DNA from: Lachnospiraceae bacterium
GTDB lineage: Bacteria; Bacillota; Clostridia; Lachnospirales; Lachnospiraceae
Length of the DNA stretch: 13,904 nucleotides
Direction of reading: 5' to 3'
Assembly: GCA_017615375.1 (NCBI GenBank)
Contig: JAGAAH010000067.1
Coordinates: forward strand, 1-13,904
The translations under genes and the position numbers were made by a program. The notes beneath the pieces were generated by a model. The model worked only from the letters and a program-made list of their open reading frames with translations. It had not been told where the DNA came from and did no database searches. This document shows positions 5,704 through 12,806 of the stretch, piece after piece. Position 1 is the first letter of the stretch, and every line of letters begins with the position of its first letter.

Positions 5704-8517
5704 ATGGGTAGAAGTATCGAAGAATGGAAAATCGGCGACCCGATGATCAACGAGCGTGATTATTGGCAGGACCCGAATTATGTAGCAGAAGATCCTGAGA
5801 AGGAGAAACTTGTGCTTAAGCTTGCGACCTTAATTACGGACAGATATGTGAAAAAGCTTACCGGTAAGATTAATAACAGAGACCCTGAGTATTGGATGCT
5901 TGACATGATTCTTAATAAGGAACAGGTCAAGTTTTTACTTAATTTTAAGAAGACAAGAGTTCCATATAGTATCGAGGAACTTGCTAAGATGAATAATATG
6001 TCCGTTGAGGACACGCAGAAGATGATAGACCGTCTTACATGGATCGGTATCGTCGAGATGAATAGAGCGAAGACTCCTGATAAGCATAGACAGTATGAGC
6101 TTCCGATATTCGTTCCGGGTTCTGCGGAATTTATGATGATGCAGGAAAAGCTTACGGATGAGTTTCCACAGCTTGCCACATTCTTTAACTTAATGACACA
6201 GCTTCCGCTTGCGGGTATTACACAGATGGTACCTCCGGGAGGTTCCGGTGTCGGAATGCATGTTATTCCTGTAGAAAAAGCGATTAGCCTTGAGAATACA
6301 TCAGTGCCTGTTGAGCATCTCTCGCGCTGGATTGATATGTACGATAAGTACGGTATCTCGGAGTGCTCATGTAGAAAGCAGCAGACTATGCGTGGCGAAG
6401 GTAGCGGTGAGATTCGCGGCGATTACTGTATCGGTATGGGCGATATGGCGGAGTATATGGATGATCGTGGAATCGGTCATTACATTACCAAGGAAGAAGT
6501 GTACGAGATCTTAGAGCGTGCAGAGCGTCATGGATACGTACATCAGATTACCAATATAGACGGTGAGGGCAAGATAGTTGCTATCTGTAACTGTGCACCG
6601 GGCGTATGTAATGCGCTTCGTACATCGCAGTTATTCAATACCCCGAATATGTCTGCATCCGCATATCGTGCGCATGTAGAGAAAGAAAAGTGTGTAGCCT
6701 GCGGTAAGTGCGTTGAAGTATGTCCTGTAGGCGCAGCTAAGCTTGGTCAGAAGCTTTGTAAGAAGGATGGTTCCGAGGTTAAGTATCCTAAGACCGAACT
6801 TCCGGATAAGAAGAAGTGGGGTCCTGATAAGTGGAACTATAACTATCGTGACGATGCCAAGATTAACTGTTACGATACAGGTACAGCACCTTGTAAGACA
6901 GCATGTCCTGTACACTTATCCGTTCAGGGTTATATTAAGATGGCTGCAGAAGGCAGATATGAGGAAGCTTTAAAGCTTATTAAGCAGGATAATCCGCTTC
7001 CGATGATTTGTGGTGCAGTATGTAACAGGCGGTGTGAGGATGCATGTACGAGAGGTACGATAGATAAGCCTCTTGCAATCGATGAGATTAAGAAGTTTAT
7101 CGCATCCCTTGACCTTAAGAAAGATACAAGATACGTTCCGCTTTGCGAGAAGCACGACGGCGGTATGTGGTCGGATGATTATAAGATGGCAATAATCGGT
7201 GCCGGTCCTGCAGGACTTGCGGCAGCTTATTTCCTTAGAAGAGACGGTTACCCTGTAACCGTATTCGAGAAGGAAAAGCGCCCGGGTGGTATGCTTATGA
7301 ACGGTATTCCGAGTTATCGTCTTGAAAAAGATATAGTTGATGCCGAGATTGACGTAATGCGTCAGATGGGCGTTGAATTCAAGTGTGGCGTTGAAGTAGG
7401 TAAGGACGTTACAATTGAATCCTTAAGAAAAGAAGGATATAAGGCATTCTTTATCGCAGTTGGTTGTCAGGGCGGAAGAATGGCAGGCGTTCCGGGTGAG
7501 GATGCCGAAGGCGTTCAGACCGGTGTTGATTTCTTAAGAAAGATTAACTTAGATCACTCCATCAGATTAAACGGTGCAACCGTTGTAGTCGGTGGTGGTA
7601 ACGTTGCTATAGACGTTGCAAGATCTGCAGTACGTGCAGGTTCATCTAAGGTTACAATGCTTTGTCTTGAGACACGTGAGACTATGCCGGCAGCTAAGGA
7701 TGAAGTCGAAGAAGCCATGGAAGAAGGAATCGAGATTATCAATTCTTACGGTCCGAAGGAAATCCTTGTAGAAAACGGAAAGGTTCGCGGCATAATCTTT
7801 AAGAAGTGTACGTCCGTTAAGGATGAGACCGGAAGATTCAATCCTCAGTACGATGAGAACGATACAATTACAATCGATTGCGAGAATGTTCTTCTTTCAA
7901 TCGGTCAGTCAATCGTATGGGGCGATCTTCTTAAGGGTACCAAGGTTGAGCTTAGACCTAACGGCGGCATCATTGCAGATCCGCTTACTTTACAGACGGC
8001 AGAGCCTGATATCTTTGCAGGCGGTGATGTATTTACCGGTCCGCGCTTTGCTATCGATGCAATCGCAGGCGGTAGAGAAGCTGCAGTATCGATGAACAGA
8101 TTCGTTCATCCGGGTAATAGACTTGATCTTGCAAGAGATAGAAGAGAATTTATCGAACTTGATAAGGACGATATCTTAGTTGAGAACTTTGATAATGCCC
8201 AGCGTCAGATACCTGGTAAGAAAGCAGGAATTGCCAAGGATACATTTGAAGACCTTCGTCTTACATTAACCGAAGAACAGGTTAAGACGGAAGCCGGCAG
8301 ATGTCTTGGCTGTGGTGCAACAACAGTTGATACCAATAGATGTATCGGTTGCGGATTATGTACGACAAAGTGCGAATTCGATGCAATTCACTTAACGCGT
8401 GATTTCCCTGCAGCAAGCAATATGTGCCGTGCAGAGGATAAGCTTAAGCATGTCGGACCGTATGCAATTAAGCGTGCAGGCAAGATTCTAGTTAATAAGC
8501 TTACGGGAGATAAATAA
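5704..8517 (+). CDS. Multi-domain Fe-S/FAD NAD(P)H oxidoreductase (GltD-like core) with winged-helix-like N-terminus
   Basis: This is a 937-residue cytoplasmic redox protein. Residues 65-125 look like a winged-helix unit (SIEELAKMNNMSVEDTQKMI). Residues 220-302 form a cysteine-rich module (C221, C223, C242, C295, C297, C302). A ferredoxin-type 4Fe-4S motif follows (C330, C333, C336, C340). Residues 389-470 match the Fe-S domain found in GltD and dihydropyrimidine dehydrogenase (C397, C401, C436, C440, C444, C448). The FAD-binding GAGPAG is at 499-504, a GGGNVA nucleotide motif at 630-635 and the second FAD contact GGD at 773-775. A C-terminal cysteine cluster ends the chain (C867, C870, C880, C883, C886, C890). 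It should move electrons between NAD(P)H, FAD and Fe-S clusters; the partner is unknown. No glutamate synthase large subunit is adjacent, so GltD itself is unlikely. ATG 5704 follows AGGAAGG. Codon use looks strongly biased, hinting at high expression. The aldo/keto reductase starts one base after the stop. Confidence 0.88.
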   Translation: MGRSIEEWKIGDPMINERDYWQDPNYVAEDPEKEKLVLKLATLITDRYVKKLTGKINNRDPEYWMLDMILNKEQVKFLLNFKKTRVPYSIEELAKMNNMSVEDTQKMIDRLTWIGIVEMNRAKTPDKHRQYELPIFVPGSAEFMMMQEKLTDEFPQLATFFNLMTQLPLAGITQMVPPGGSGVGMHVIPVEKAISLENTSVPVEHLSRWIDMYDKYGISECSCRKQQTMRGEGSGEIRGDYCIGMGDMAEYMDDRGIGHYITKEEVYEILERAERHGYVHQITNIDGEGKIVAICNCAPGVCNALRTSQLFNTPNMSASAYRAHVEKEKCVACGKCVEVCPVGAAKLGQKLCKKDGSEVKYPKTELPDKKKWGPDKWNYNYRDDAKINCYDTGTAPCKTACPVHLSVQGYIKMAAEGRYEEALKLIKQDNPLPMICGAVCNRRCEDACTRGTIDKPLAIDEIKKFIASLDLKKDTRYVPLCEKHDGGMWSDDYKMAIIGAGPAGLAAAYFLRRDGYPVTVFEKEKRPGGMLMNGIPSYRLEKDIVDAEIDVMRQMGVEFKCGVEVGKDVTIESLRKEGYKAFFIAVGCQGGRMAGVPGEDAEGVQTGVDFLRKINLDHSIRLNGATVVVGGGNVAIDVARSAVRAGSSKVTMLCLETRETMPAAKDEVEEAMEEGIEIINSYGPKEILVENGKVRGIIFKKCTSVKDETGRFNPQYDENDTITIDCENVLLSIGQSIVWGDLLKGTKVELRPNGGIIADPLTLQTAEPDIFAGGDVFTGPRFAIDAIAGGREAAVSMNRFVHPGNRLDLARDRREFIELDKDDILVENFDNAQRQIPGKKAGIAKDTFEDLRLTLTEEQVKTEAGRCLGCGATTVDTNRCIGCGLCTTKCEFDAIHLTRDFPAASNMCRAEDKLKHVGPYAIKRAGKILVNKLTGDK

Positions 8518-8518
8518 A

Positions 8519-9529
8519 ATGAAATATCAGAAGTTAGGTAATACGGACATTGATGTATCCGTTCTCGCCCTCGGTACATGGGGACTTGGCGGCGGAAGTG
8601 TATGGACAGACAAGAATTCAACCAAGGCTGACGCAATTCGTCTTCTTGACGTGTGTCTTGATAACGGAATCAATTATATAGACACCGCGCCTGTATACGG
8701 TACGGGTGTGAGCGAGGAGCTTCTCGGCGAGGCTTTAAAAGGCAGACGCGACAAGTTCGTATTACAGAGCAAGTGCTCTTTAAACTGGAGAAATGAAGGC
8801 GGAAACTTCCATTATTCAAGAGACGGCTACACGGTTAATAACGATACGCGCGCTGCGGCTGTTAAGAAGGATGTAGAGGATTCACTTAGAAGAATGGGCA
8901 CGGATTATCTTGATTCCGTAATCGTGCACTATGTGTGCAAGAGCTTCCCTGTGGAAGAGACTGTTGCAGGATTAGAGGAGCTTATTAAGGAAGGTAAGAT
9001 TCGTACTTACGGTTTGTCGAATAGCCAGCCTACAGACCTTAATGAGTATAAAAGCGCTTCGACAAGAGTTTCCGACGGTGTATCGGTGGTTCAGGAGTTT
9101 TTCAGCATCCTTTCACCGTTCCACGGACGCGATTACTTCGAGGTTTGCAAGAAGTATAATACGGTATTCCAGACTTATGGTGTATTGGAAGAGGGATTCC
9201 TTACATCGCCTGAGTTTATGAATAAGACGTTTGAGAAGACTGATATAAGGTCTCGAATTCCTTGGGTTGAAGAGGATAAGAAAGTCGGACTTCGTAAAGC
9301 TTTTGAAATCTGGGAGCCATTATGCCGCGATCATAATTGCAGCTTCTCCAATCTTGTGGAAGCATGGGCACTTACGCAGTATGACAGAATGAGCCTTCTT
9401 GTAGGTATGAGACGTGAGTCGAGTGTGCTTGATAATATTAAGTGCATGGACATTAAGCTTACTAGCGATGAGATTAAGCTTATGGAAGATGCGGTTAAGG
9501 CAATACAGGTAGAGGTGCTTGATAAATAG
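8519..9529 (+). CDS. Aldo/keto reductase
   Basis: This 336-residue NAD(P)H-dependent carbonyl reductase has the (beta/alpha)8 fold of the AKR superfamily. The N-terminus 'LGNTDIDVSVLALGTWGLGG' is typical. The catalytic tetrad is complete: D55 and Y60 (YIDTAPVYG), K85 (VLQSKCS) and H137 (DSVIVHYV). 'GLSN' near residue 182 and the late 'VGMRRESSVLDN' fit the cofactor-binding end of the barrel. A GGGAGA ribosome binding site (8505-8510) lies inside the preceding gene, and the gene starts one base after that gene's stop, so the two are translationally close and surely co-transcribed. The substrate is not evident. The flavoenzyme could act with it in a shared redox pathway, but that is inference. 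Confidence 0.9.
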   Translation: MKYQKLGNTDIDVSVLALGTWGLGGGSVWTDKNSTKADAIRLLDVCLDNGINYIDTAPVYGTGVSEELLGEALKGRRDKFVLQSKCSLNWRNEGGNFHYSRDGYTVNNDTRAAAVKKDVEDSLRRMGTDYLDSVIVHYVCKSFPVEETVAGLEELIKEGKIRTYGLSNSQPTDLNEYKSASTRVSDGVSVVQEFFSILSPFHGRDYFEVCKKYNTVFQTYGVLEEGFLTSPEFMNKTFEKTDIRSRIPWVEEDKKVGLRKAFEIWEPLCRDHNCSFSNLVEAWALTQYDRMSLLVGMRRESSVLDNIKCMDIKLTSDEIKLMEDAVKAIQVEVLDK

Positions 9530-9549
9530 TTTGATTATAGGGCATGCGT

Positions 9550-10173
9550 ATGAGGGAGATTAAGATTAGCGATAATATAAGCTATATAGAGGCTACGGAA
9601 GAACCGCTTTCCGCGGATATAGGAATAATCCGTTCGGGGAATGAGCTTTTTCTGTATGACGTCGGTCGTGGCGAAAGTAATATCGCAAGTCTTAATGGTG
9701 AGTATAATGTGGTATTGTCGCATTTTCATCCTGACCATACGGGAAACTTGGGCTCTATTAAATGTAAGGGCTTGTATGTGTCGAAAGAGACATATAAGCA
9801 CGTAAGTGAGAGATGTAATGCGAGTGAAAGCATTATTGTTGAAGATGGTATGGGTATCGGGAATATAAGTATATTCCCGATACCCTCTTCTCATGCAAAG
9901 GGTTGCCTTGGTGTAATGGTTGATGATAGATATGCATTTGTGGGCGATGCTTTGTATGGGCGCGTAAGAGCGGGATATTATACTTATAATGTGCAGTTTT
10001 TGAAGGAAGAGATTGAGGTATTGAAGGCCTTGAAGGCGGAATACCTGTTGGTTAGTCATTATAAGGGAATGGTTGCGGATAAGAGCAGGATTATTGAGCG
10101 CTTGTCGAGAATCTATGAGATGCGGGATAAGAATAGTTCGGAGATTCGCGCAGACTTTGATTGGATAGATTAG
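9550..10173 (+). CDS. Metallo-beta-lactamase-fold hydrolase
   Basis: The product is a 207-residue MBL-fold protein with a near-complete set of metal ligands: H58, H60, D62 and H63 in 'SHFHPDHTGN', then H115 (SSHAKG), D133 (FVGDALYG) and H170 (LVSHYKG). This points to a two-zinc hydrolase of the broad glyoxalase II/RNase Z-like superfamily. The chain is short, and the substrate cannot be told. ATG 9550 is preferred over ATG 9544 because AGGG (9539-9542) lies seven bases before the former and only one before the latter. The gene begins 20 bp after the aldo/keto reductase and ends one base before the radical SAM gene, so it belongs to the same operon. Glyoxalase-like detoxification beside an aldo/keto reductase is possible but unproven. 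Confidence 0.87.
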   Translation: MREIKISDNISYIEATEEPLSADIGIIRSGNELFLYDVGRGESNIASLNGEYNVVLSHFHPDHTGNLGSIKCKGLYVSKETYKHVSERCNASESIIVEDGMGIGNISIFPIPSSHAKGCLGVMVDDRYAFVGDALYGRVRAGYYTYNVQFLKEEIEVLKALKAEYLLVSHYKGMVADKSRIIERLSRIYEMRDKNSSEIRADFDWID

Positions 10174-10174
10174 T

Positions 10175-11056
10175 ATGATTACAATGAATGATTACTGCCA
10201 AAGGGTATTTGGCGAGAAGTTATATAAGTTAGGCCTTGATGCTGGGTTTACATGCCCGAACAGAGACGGAAAGCTTGATACGAGAGGGTGCATATTCTGC
10301 TCGGGAGCGGGTTCGGGTGATTTTACATCGGGGCGTGATGTCGATCTTGATACGCAGATTGAAGAGGCTAAGAAATTAGTTGCAGGAAAATATAAGGGTG
10401 ATTCTTATATAGCTTATTTTCAGGCATTCACGAATACATATGCGCCTGTTGAGAAGTTAAGGGAGTTGTTTTATAAGGCAGCTTCACATCCGGGAGTCAA
10501 GGTCATATCAATTGCTACACGTCCGGATTGCTTGCAAAGTGAAGTGATAGAGCTTTTATCCGAACTTAATAAGAAAATTCCCGTATGGGTCGAATTGGGG
10601 CTTCAGACGGTGAAGAAATCGTCGGCGGAATATATCAGGCGCGGATACGAGCTTTCCGTATATGATGAGGCGGTAAGACGTCTTAAGGGAATTGGAGTGC
10701 ATGTGATTACGCATATTATCTTGGGACTTCCGAGAGAGACGCGGGAAGATATGCTTGAGACGGTGCGCTATGTAAAGAGTGCCGGGAGTGACGGTATTAA
10801 GCTGCAGTTATTGCACGTACTTAAGGGAACGGACTTGGCTTCTGATTATGAGGCGGGGAAGTTTGCGGTATTGTCGGAGGCAGAATACATAGACATTTTA
10901 ATGGATTGCCTTAAGGTAATCGGGGATGATATGGTGGTGCACAGACTTACCGGTGATGCGCCGAAGTCTCTTCTTATCGCACCTATGTGGAGCGCGGATA
11001 AGAAGAGAGTGATTAATGACATTAGTGCACGGATAAAAGACCTTGACTTAAGGTAA
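10175..11056 (+). CDS. TIGR01212 (YhcC/YtqA) family radical SAM protein, possibly MnmL-like
   Basis: The product has 293 residues. The radical SAM cluster ligands are C27, C39 and C42 (TCPNRDG followed by GCIFCSGAG), giving the CX11CX2C spacing of the TIGR01212 family. 'IATRPDCL' (113-120), 'WVELGLQT' (138-145) and 'HIILGLPRETREDM' (180-193) are further family motifs, and the late 'VVHRLTGDAPKSLLIAPMW' (254-272) is the characteristic C-terminal block. YtqA of Bacillus subtilis, renamed MnmL, has been linked to tRNA wobble-uridine mnm5s2U synthesis and sits beside the methylase MnmM. Here no MnmM-like gene is adjacent, so the same role is only suggested. The start follows the previous stop by one base with a weak ribosome binding site, implying translational coupling; an in-frame ATG at 10184 is an alternative. 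A tRNA-Leu gene follows, with its promoter inside the last codons. Confidence 0.88.
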   Translation: MITMNDYCQRVFGEKLYKLGLDAGFTCPNRDGKLDTRGCIFCSGAGSGDFTSGRDVDLDTQIEEAKKLVAGKYKGDSYIAYFQAFTNTYAPVEKLRELFYKAASHPGVKVISIATRPDCLQSEVIELLSELNKKIPVWVELGLQTVKKSSAEYIRRGYELSVYDEAVRRLKGIGVHVITHIILGLPRETREDMLETVRYVKSAGSDGIKLQLLHVLKGTDLASDYEAGKFAVLSEAEYIDILMDCLKVIGDDMVVHRLTGDAPKSLLIAPMWSADKKRVINDISARIKDLDLR

Positions 11057-11072
11057 CGGATAATTGTATAAT
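11043..11072 (+). promoter_or_regulatory. Strong sigma-A promoter of the tRNA-Leu transcript
   Basis: TTGACT (11043-11048, five of six) and TATAAT (11067-11072, six of six) are 18 bp apart. The -35 lies within the final codons of the radical SAM gene. Transcription would start near 11079, about 110 nt before the mature tRNA. Confidence 0.72.
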
Positions 11073-11088
11073 TTGTCAGTGAGCGTAG

Positions 11089-11187
11089 CAAAGCCAGCGG
11101 AACGCTGTGGTAGAACAAGGTAAGAATCCTACGGATTCTTTGATGCCTCAAAGCCGGCGGGCTCCCATGAACTGCGTTCATGGTAGA
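11089..11187 (+). repeat. Triloop-hairpin array with a duplicated module in the tRNA leader
   Basis: Three perfect short hairpins, each with a three-base loop, lie in a row. They are CAGCG/CGCTG (11095-11099 with 11103-11107), AAGAATCC/GGATTCTT (11122-11129 with 11133-11140) and CCATGAAC/GTTCATGG (11165-11172 with 11176-11183). A fourth, AGCC/GGCT (11152-11155 with 11160-11163), has a four-base loop. A module is repeated around them: CAAAGCC(A/G)GCGG at 11089-11100 and again exactly 60 bp later at 11149-11160, and TGGTAGA at 11108-11114 and 11181-11187. The array would form most of the 5' leader of the tRNA precursor. I do not recognise it. It could be a small mobile repeat, a processing signal or a transcription-attenuation device. 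Confidence 0.65.
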
Positions 11188-11189
11188 TT

Positions 11190-11273
11190 GCGGAAGTGGC
11201 GGAATTGGCAGACGCGCAGGCTTCAGGTGCCTGTGGTAGCAATATCGTGTGGGTTCAAATCCCATCTTCCGCA
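11190..11273 (+). tRNA. tRNA-Leu (anticodon CAG)
   Basis: This is a class II tRNA of 84 nt. The acceptor stem is GCGGAAG (11190-11196) with CTTCCGC (11266-11272), and the discriminator base is A at 11273. The anticodon stem CAGGC/GCCTG (11217-11221, 11229-11233) encloses the loop TTCAGGT, giving anticodon CAG at 11224-11226, which reads CUG. The long variable arm folds as GGTA/TATC (11235-11246). The T-arm spans 11249-11265 with loop TTCAAAT. CCA is not encoded. The 3' part is the apparent integration site of the element to the right: the minus-strand integrase gene ends inside the T-loop, overlapping the tRNA by 19 bp. The tRNA remains intact in the integrated state. Confidence 0.95.
11255..11273. 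other. Probable left attachment site (attL) of the integrated element, minimal extent
   Basis: The 3' end of a tRNA gene abutting a tyrosine integrase is the classical attachment arrangement. The core must lie in the T-arm and acceptor strand near here, but its exact bounds cannot be set because the partner copy (attR) is outside the window. I saw no second copy of this tRNA end within the window. Confidence 0.6.
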
Positions 11274-12586
11274 TGCGTATTGAGAGCCTGGAATCGTTGA
11301 TATTTCAACATTCTTGGGCTTTCTTTTTGTGGAAAAATGATGACATTTTGTGGTTCCCTAAGGGTTCCTTCAAAAGGAACGTCTTCGGAATCCAGTAAAA
11401 TGCGCACATTTTCGAGATAGCCTTTTTGCGCGAAGCTGTAGAATTTAAGGTTAGTTTCAATCGAATGTCCGAGCATTGCAGCACGATCCGCAACAGATAC
11501 TCCCATAGGAAGCAGGACGTTGGAATTGAGGGACATGCGAAGTGCATGGTTATTGGTAACTTTGAATTCAAAGGATTGACATAGGCGCCTAAGAAAAGTT
11601 ATATAGGCATCTGTTTTAATCCATTCTCCGTCTTCGTGGCAGAAGATAAATTCCGATTTGATGTTGAGTTCTTCTTGAAGATCATGTATCTCTTTGAGGA
11701 GAGCTTTAATCTTTCTTGTTAGTGGAAATTCTCTTCCGTCTTGGGAGATTCCTTTTTCATTTTTTGTTGAGTGACTATAGTAATAAACTTTTTTGCCATC
11801 CTTTATTTCGGTAAGCTGCTGTGCATGGATATGTATGGAGCTTTCCCATACATCTTCCCATTTAAGCGCACATAATTCACCGACTCTTACACCCGTTTCA
11901 ATTGCAAATAGCATTGCGAATCCGTTGATGTAATATTTCCCGTACTTCTTTAGTGTCATACGATGCCTTACTGCATTCTGAAGGGACTTGATTTCATCCG
12001 GAGAGAGTATCTTTTCATCTGGGCGCGAAATACTTGTATCGCAGGATTTAAGGTATGCCTTGTTCTTTAGTGTTGCAACAGGATTATTATCGATAATCTT
12101 ATGTGCGTAGGCATAGTTAAATATGACATTTAAGACGCTTTTGTATTGGAAAAATACTTTTCTCGTTGGATGGATGTTATTGACCCATTCTTGAGTATAT
12201 TGCTTTAGAACGGTACTCGTAATCTTTCGGATATCTTCTGATGCCAAATCTTTGGAGATTAATCTTTTGTAATCGTATTTATAATGTGTAATCGTATGAG
12301 GATTAGGATTCTCCGTTATAGCTTTTTCGGAGATAGCAGCATTAAAAACCGATTCAATAGTAGTATCTCTAAGACTGTTGGTATAGAATTCATAAAGCTT
12401 ATTAATTAACTTATCGTAAGTTGTAGCTTTAATCTTTTTACCGTCAGCCATTTTGGTTATGTAATAATCTTTTGGATTATCGGGTGATGGCACATGATGA
12501 GCGATGGAACGAGGTGTTCCGTCATGTGTGACATGATTGCTGAAGACGAATCTGTCACGAATGATTTGTTCTTTCTTGGATATCAT
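11255..12586 (-). CDS. int: Tyrosine recombinase (phage-type integrase)
   Basis: The product has 443 residues from the ATG at 12584-12586. An in-frame TTG at 12644-12646 would add 20 residues, but it lies in what looks like the promoter, so the ATG is preferred. Residues 80-185 resemble a SAM-like core-binding domain; residues 195-395 are the catalytic domain with all key residues: R234 (TGVRVGELCALKW), a plausible K275 (STKNEKG), H347 and R350 (NNHALR), H374 (MLGHS) and the nucleophile Y383 (FYSFA). The N-terminal part probably binds arm-type sites. The enzyme should integrate and excise the element at the adjacent tRNA-Leu. The last residues (EDGI and stop) are read from the tRNA's T-arm and acceptor strand, and the tRNA terminator also lies in the coding region. 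Base composition is more AT-rich than the host genes to the left, consistent with transfer. Confidence 0.92.
   Translation of the reverse strand: MISKKEQIIRDRFVFSNHVTHDGTPRSIAHHVPSPDNPKDYYITKMADGKKIKATTYDKLINKLYEFYTNSLRDTTIESVFNAAISEKAITENPNPHTITHYKYDYKRLISKDLASEDIRKITSTVLKQYTQEWVNNIHPTRKVFFQYKSVLNVIFNYAYAHKIIDNNPVATLKNKAYLKSCDTSISRPDEKILSPDEIKSLQNAVRHRMTLKKYGKYYINGFAMLFAIETGVRVGELCALKWEDVWESSIHIHAQQLTEIKDGKKVYYYSHSTKNEKGISQDGREFPLTRKIKALLKEIHDLQEELNIKSEFIFCHEDGEWIKTDAYITFLRRLCQSFEFKVTNNHALRMSLNSNVLLPMGVSVADRAAMLGHSIETNLKFYSFAQKGYLENVRILLDSEDVPFEGTLREPQNVIIFPQKESPRMLKYQRFQALNTHAEDGI
11284..11328 (+). terminator. Rho-independent terminator of the tRNA-Leu transcript
   Basis: A long, slightly interrupted stem: AGCC (11285-11288) with GGCT (11317-11320), GAAT (11291-11294) with ATTC (11310-11313), and GTTGA (11296-11300) with TCAAC (11305-11309). 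A T-rich tail (11320-11328) follows. The site lies 11 bp beyond the tRNA and inside the coding sequence of the minus-strand integrase. Confidence 0.7.
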
Positions 12587-12617
12587 GTTTAGTTTATTCC
12601 CGGTGCCGTCTATATCT

Positions 12618-12646
12618 ATAATACATGCTTTGGACTTTAGATTCAA
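12618..12646 (-). promoter_or_regulatory. Integrase promoter
   Basis: Read on the minus strand, TTGAAT (12646-12641) and TATTAT (12623-12618) are 17 bp apart. Transcription would start near 12611, about 25 nt before the ATG at 12586. This placement supports the shorter integrase start. The Shine-Dalgarno is weak (GGGAA about 11 bases upstream). Confidence 0.5.
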
Positions 12647-12668
12647 GTATTGTGCGAAGCGTCAAGTA
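12643..12668. repeat. Heptamer direct repeat upstream of the integrase (candidate operator or arm sites)
   Basis: TCAAGTA occurs at 12643-12649 and again at 12662-12668, 19 bp apart, roughly two helical turns. One copy covers the integrase -35 box. Such spacing suits a dimeric regulator or integrase arm-type binding. With only two seven-base copies, chance cannot be excluded. Confidence 0.35.
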
Positions 12669-12671
12669 ATA

Positions 12672-12705
12672 CCCAGTACTGTATGTCGCAACGACATACA
12701 CTGGG
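12672..12705. repeat. Large bulged inverted repeat between integrase and lysin-like gene
   Basis: TGTATGTCG (12680-12688) pairs perfectly with CGACATACA (12692-12700) across a CAA loop. The stem continues with CCCAG (12672-12676) against CTGGG (12701-12705) after a three-base bulge (TAC, 12677-12679), giving 14 base pairs in all. A smaller hairpin, CCCT/AGGG with a GGA loop, follows at 12717-12727. No T-run marks either as a terminator. The rest of the 277-bp gene-free stretch (12587-12863) holds the two divergent promoters and nothing else I can identify. Confidence 0.65.
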
Positions 12706-12777
12706 CTAAGGTTTCACCCTGGAAGGGAGATTAGGCGGCATCTTATCAGACTACGTTAAGGTGTTGAAAAAATTTAT

Positions 12778-12806
12778 TTCACTTATAGATAGTTTTTAAG
12801 TATAAT
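12778..12806 (+). promoter_or_regulatory. Promoter of the lysin-like gene
   Basis: TTCACT (12778-12783) and a perfect TATAAT (12801-12806) are 17 bp apart. Transcription would start near 12813, about 50 nt before the ATG at 12864. Confidence 0.55.

Noticed and set aside
5704..8517. Glutamate synthase small subunit (GltD) as the name of the large flavoenzyme
   Set aside because: Only the middle part is GltD-like; the extra N-terminal modules and C-terminal cysteine cluster, and the lack of a neighbouring large subunit, argue against it.
9535..10059. Minus-strand open frame opposite the MBL hydrolase gene
   Set aside because: The plus strand carries full metal-ligand motifs and a fitting ribosome binding site; the antisense translation is low-complexity and unrecognisable.
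11089..11187. CRISPR array or T-box riboswitch for the hairpins before the tRNA
   Set aside because: There are only two imperfect module copies and no regular spacers, and no T-box sequence or aminoacyl-tRNA synthetase gene follows; the downstream gene is the tRNA itself.
12587..12646. Integrase start at TTG 12646, giving a 463-residue protein
   Set aside because: The TTG forms part of the best -35 box, has no ribosome binding site, and the added 20 residues show no family motif; ATG 12586 is favoured, though not proven.
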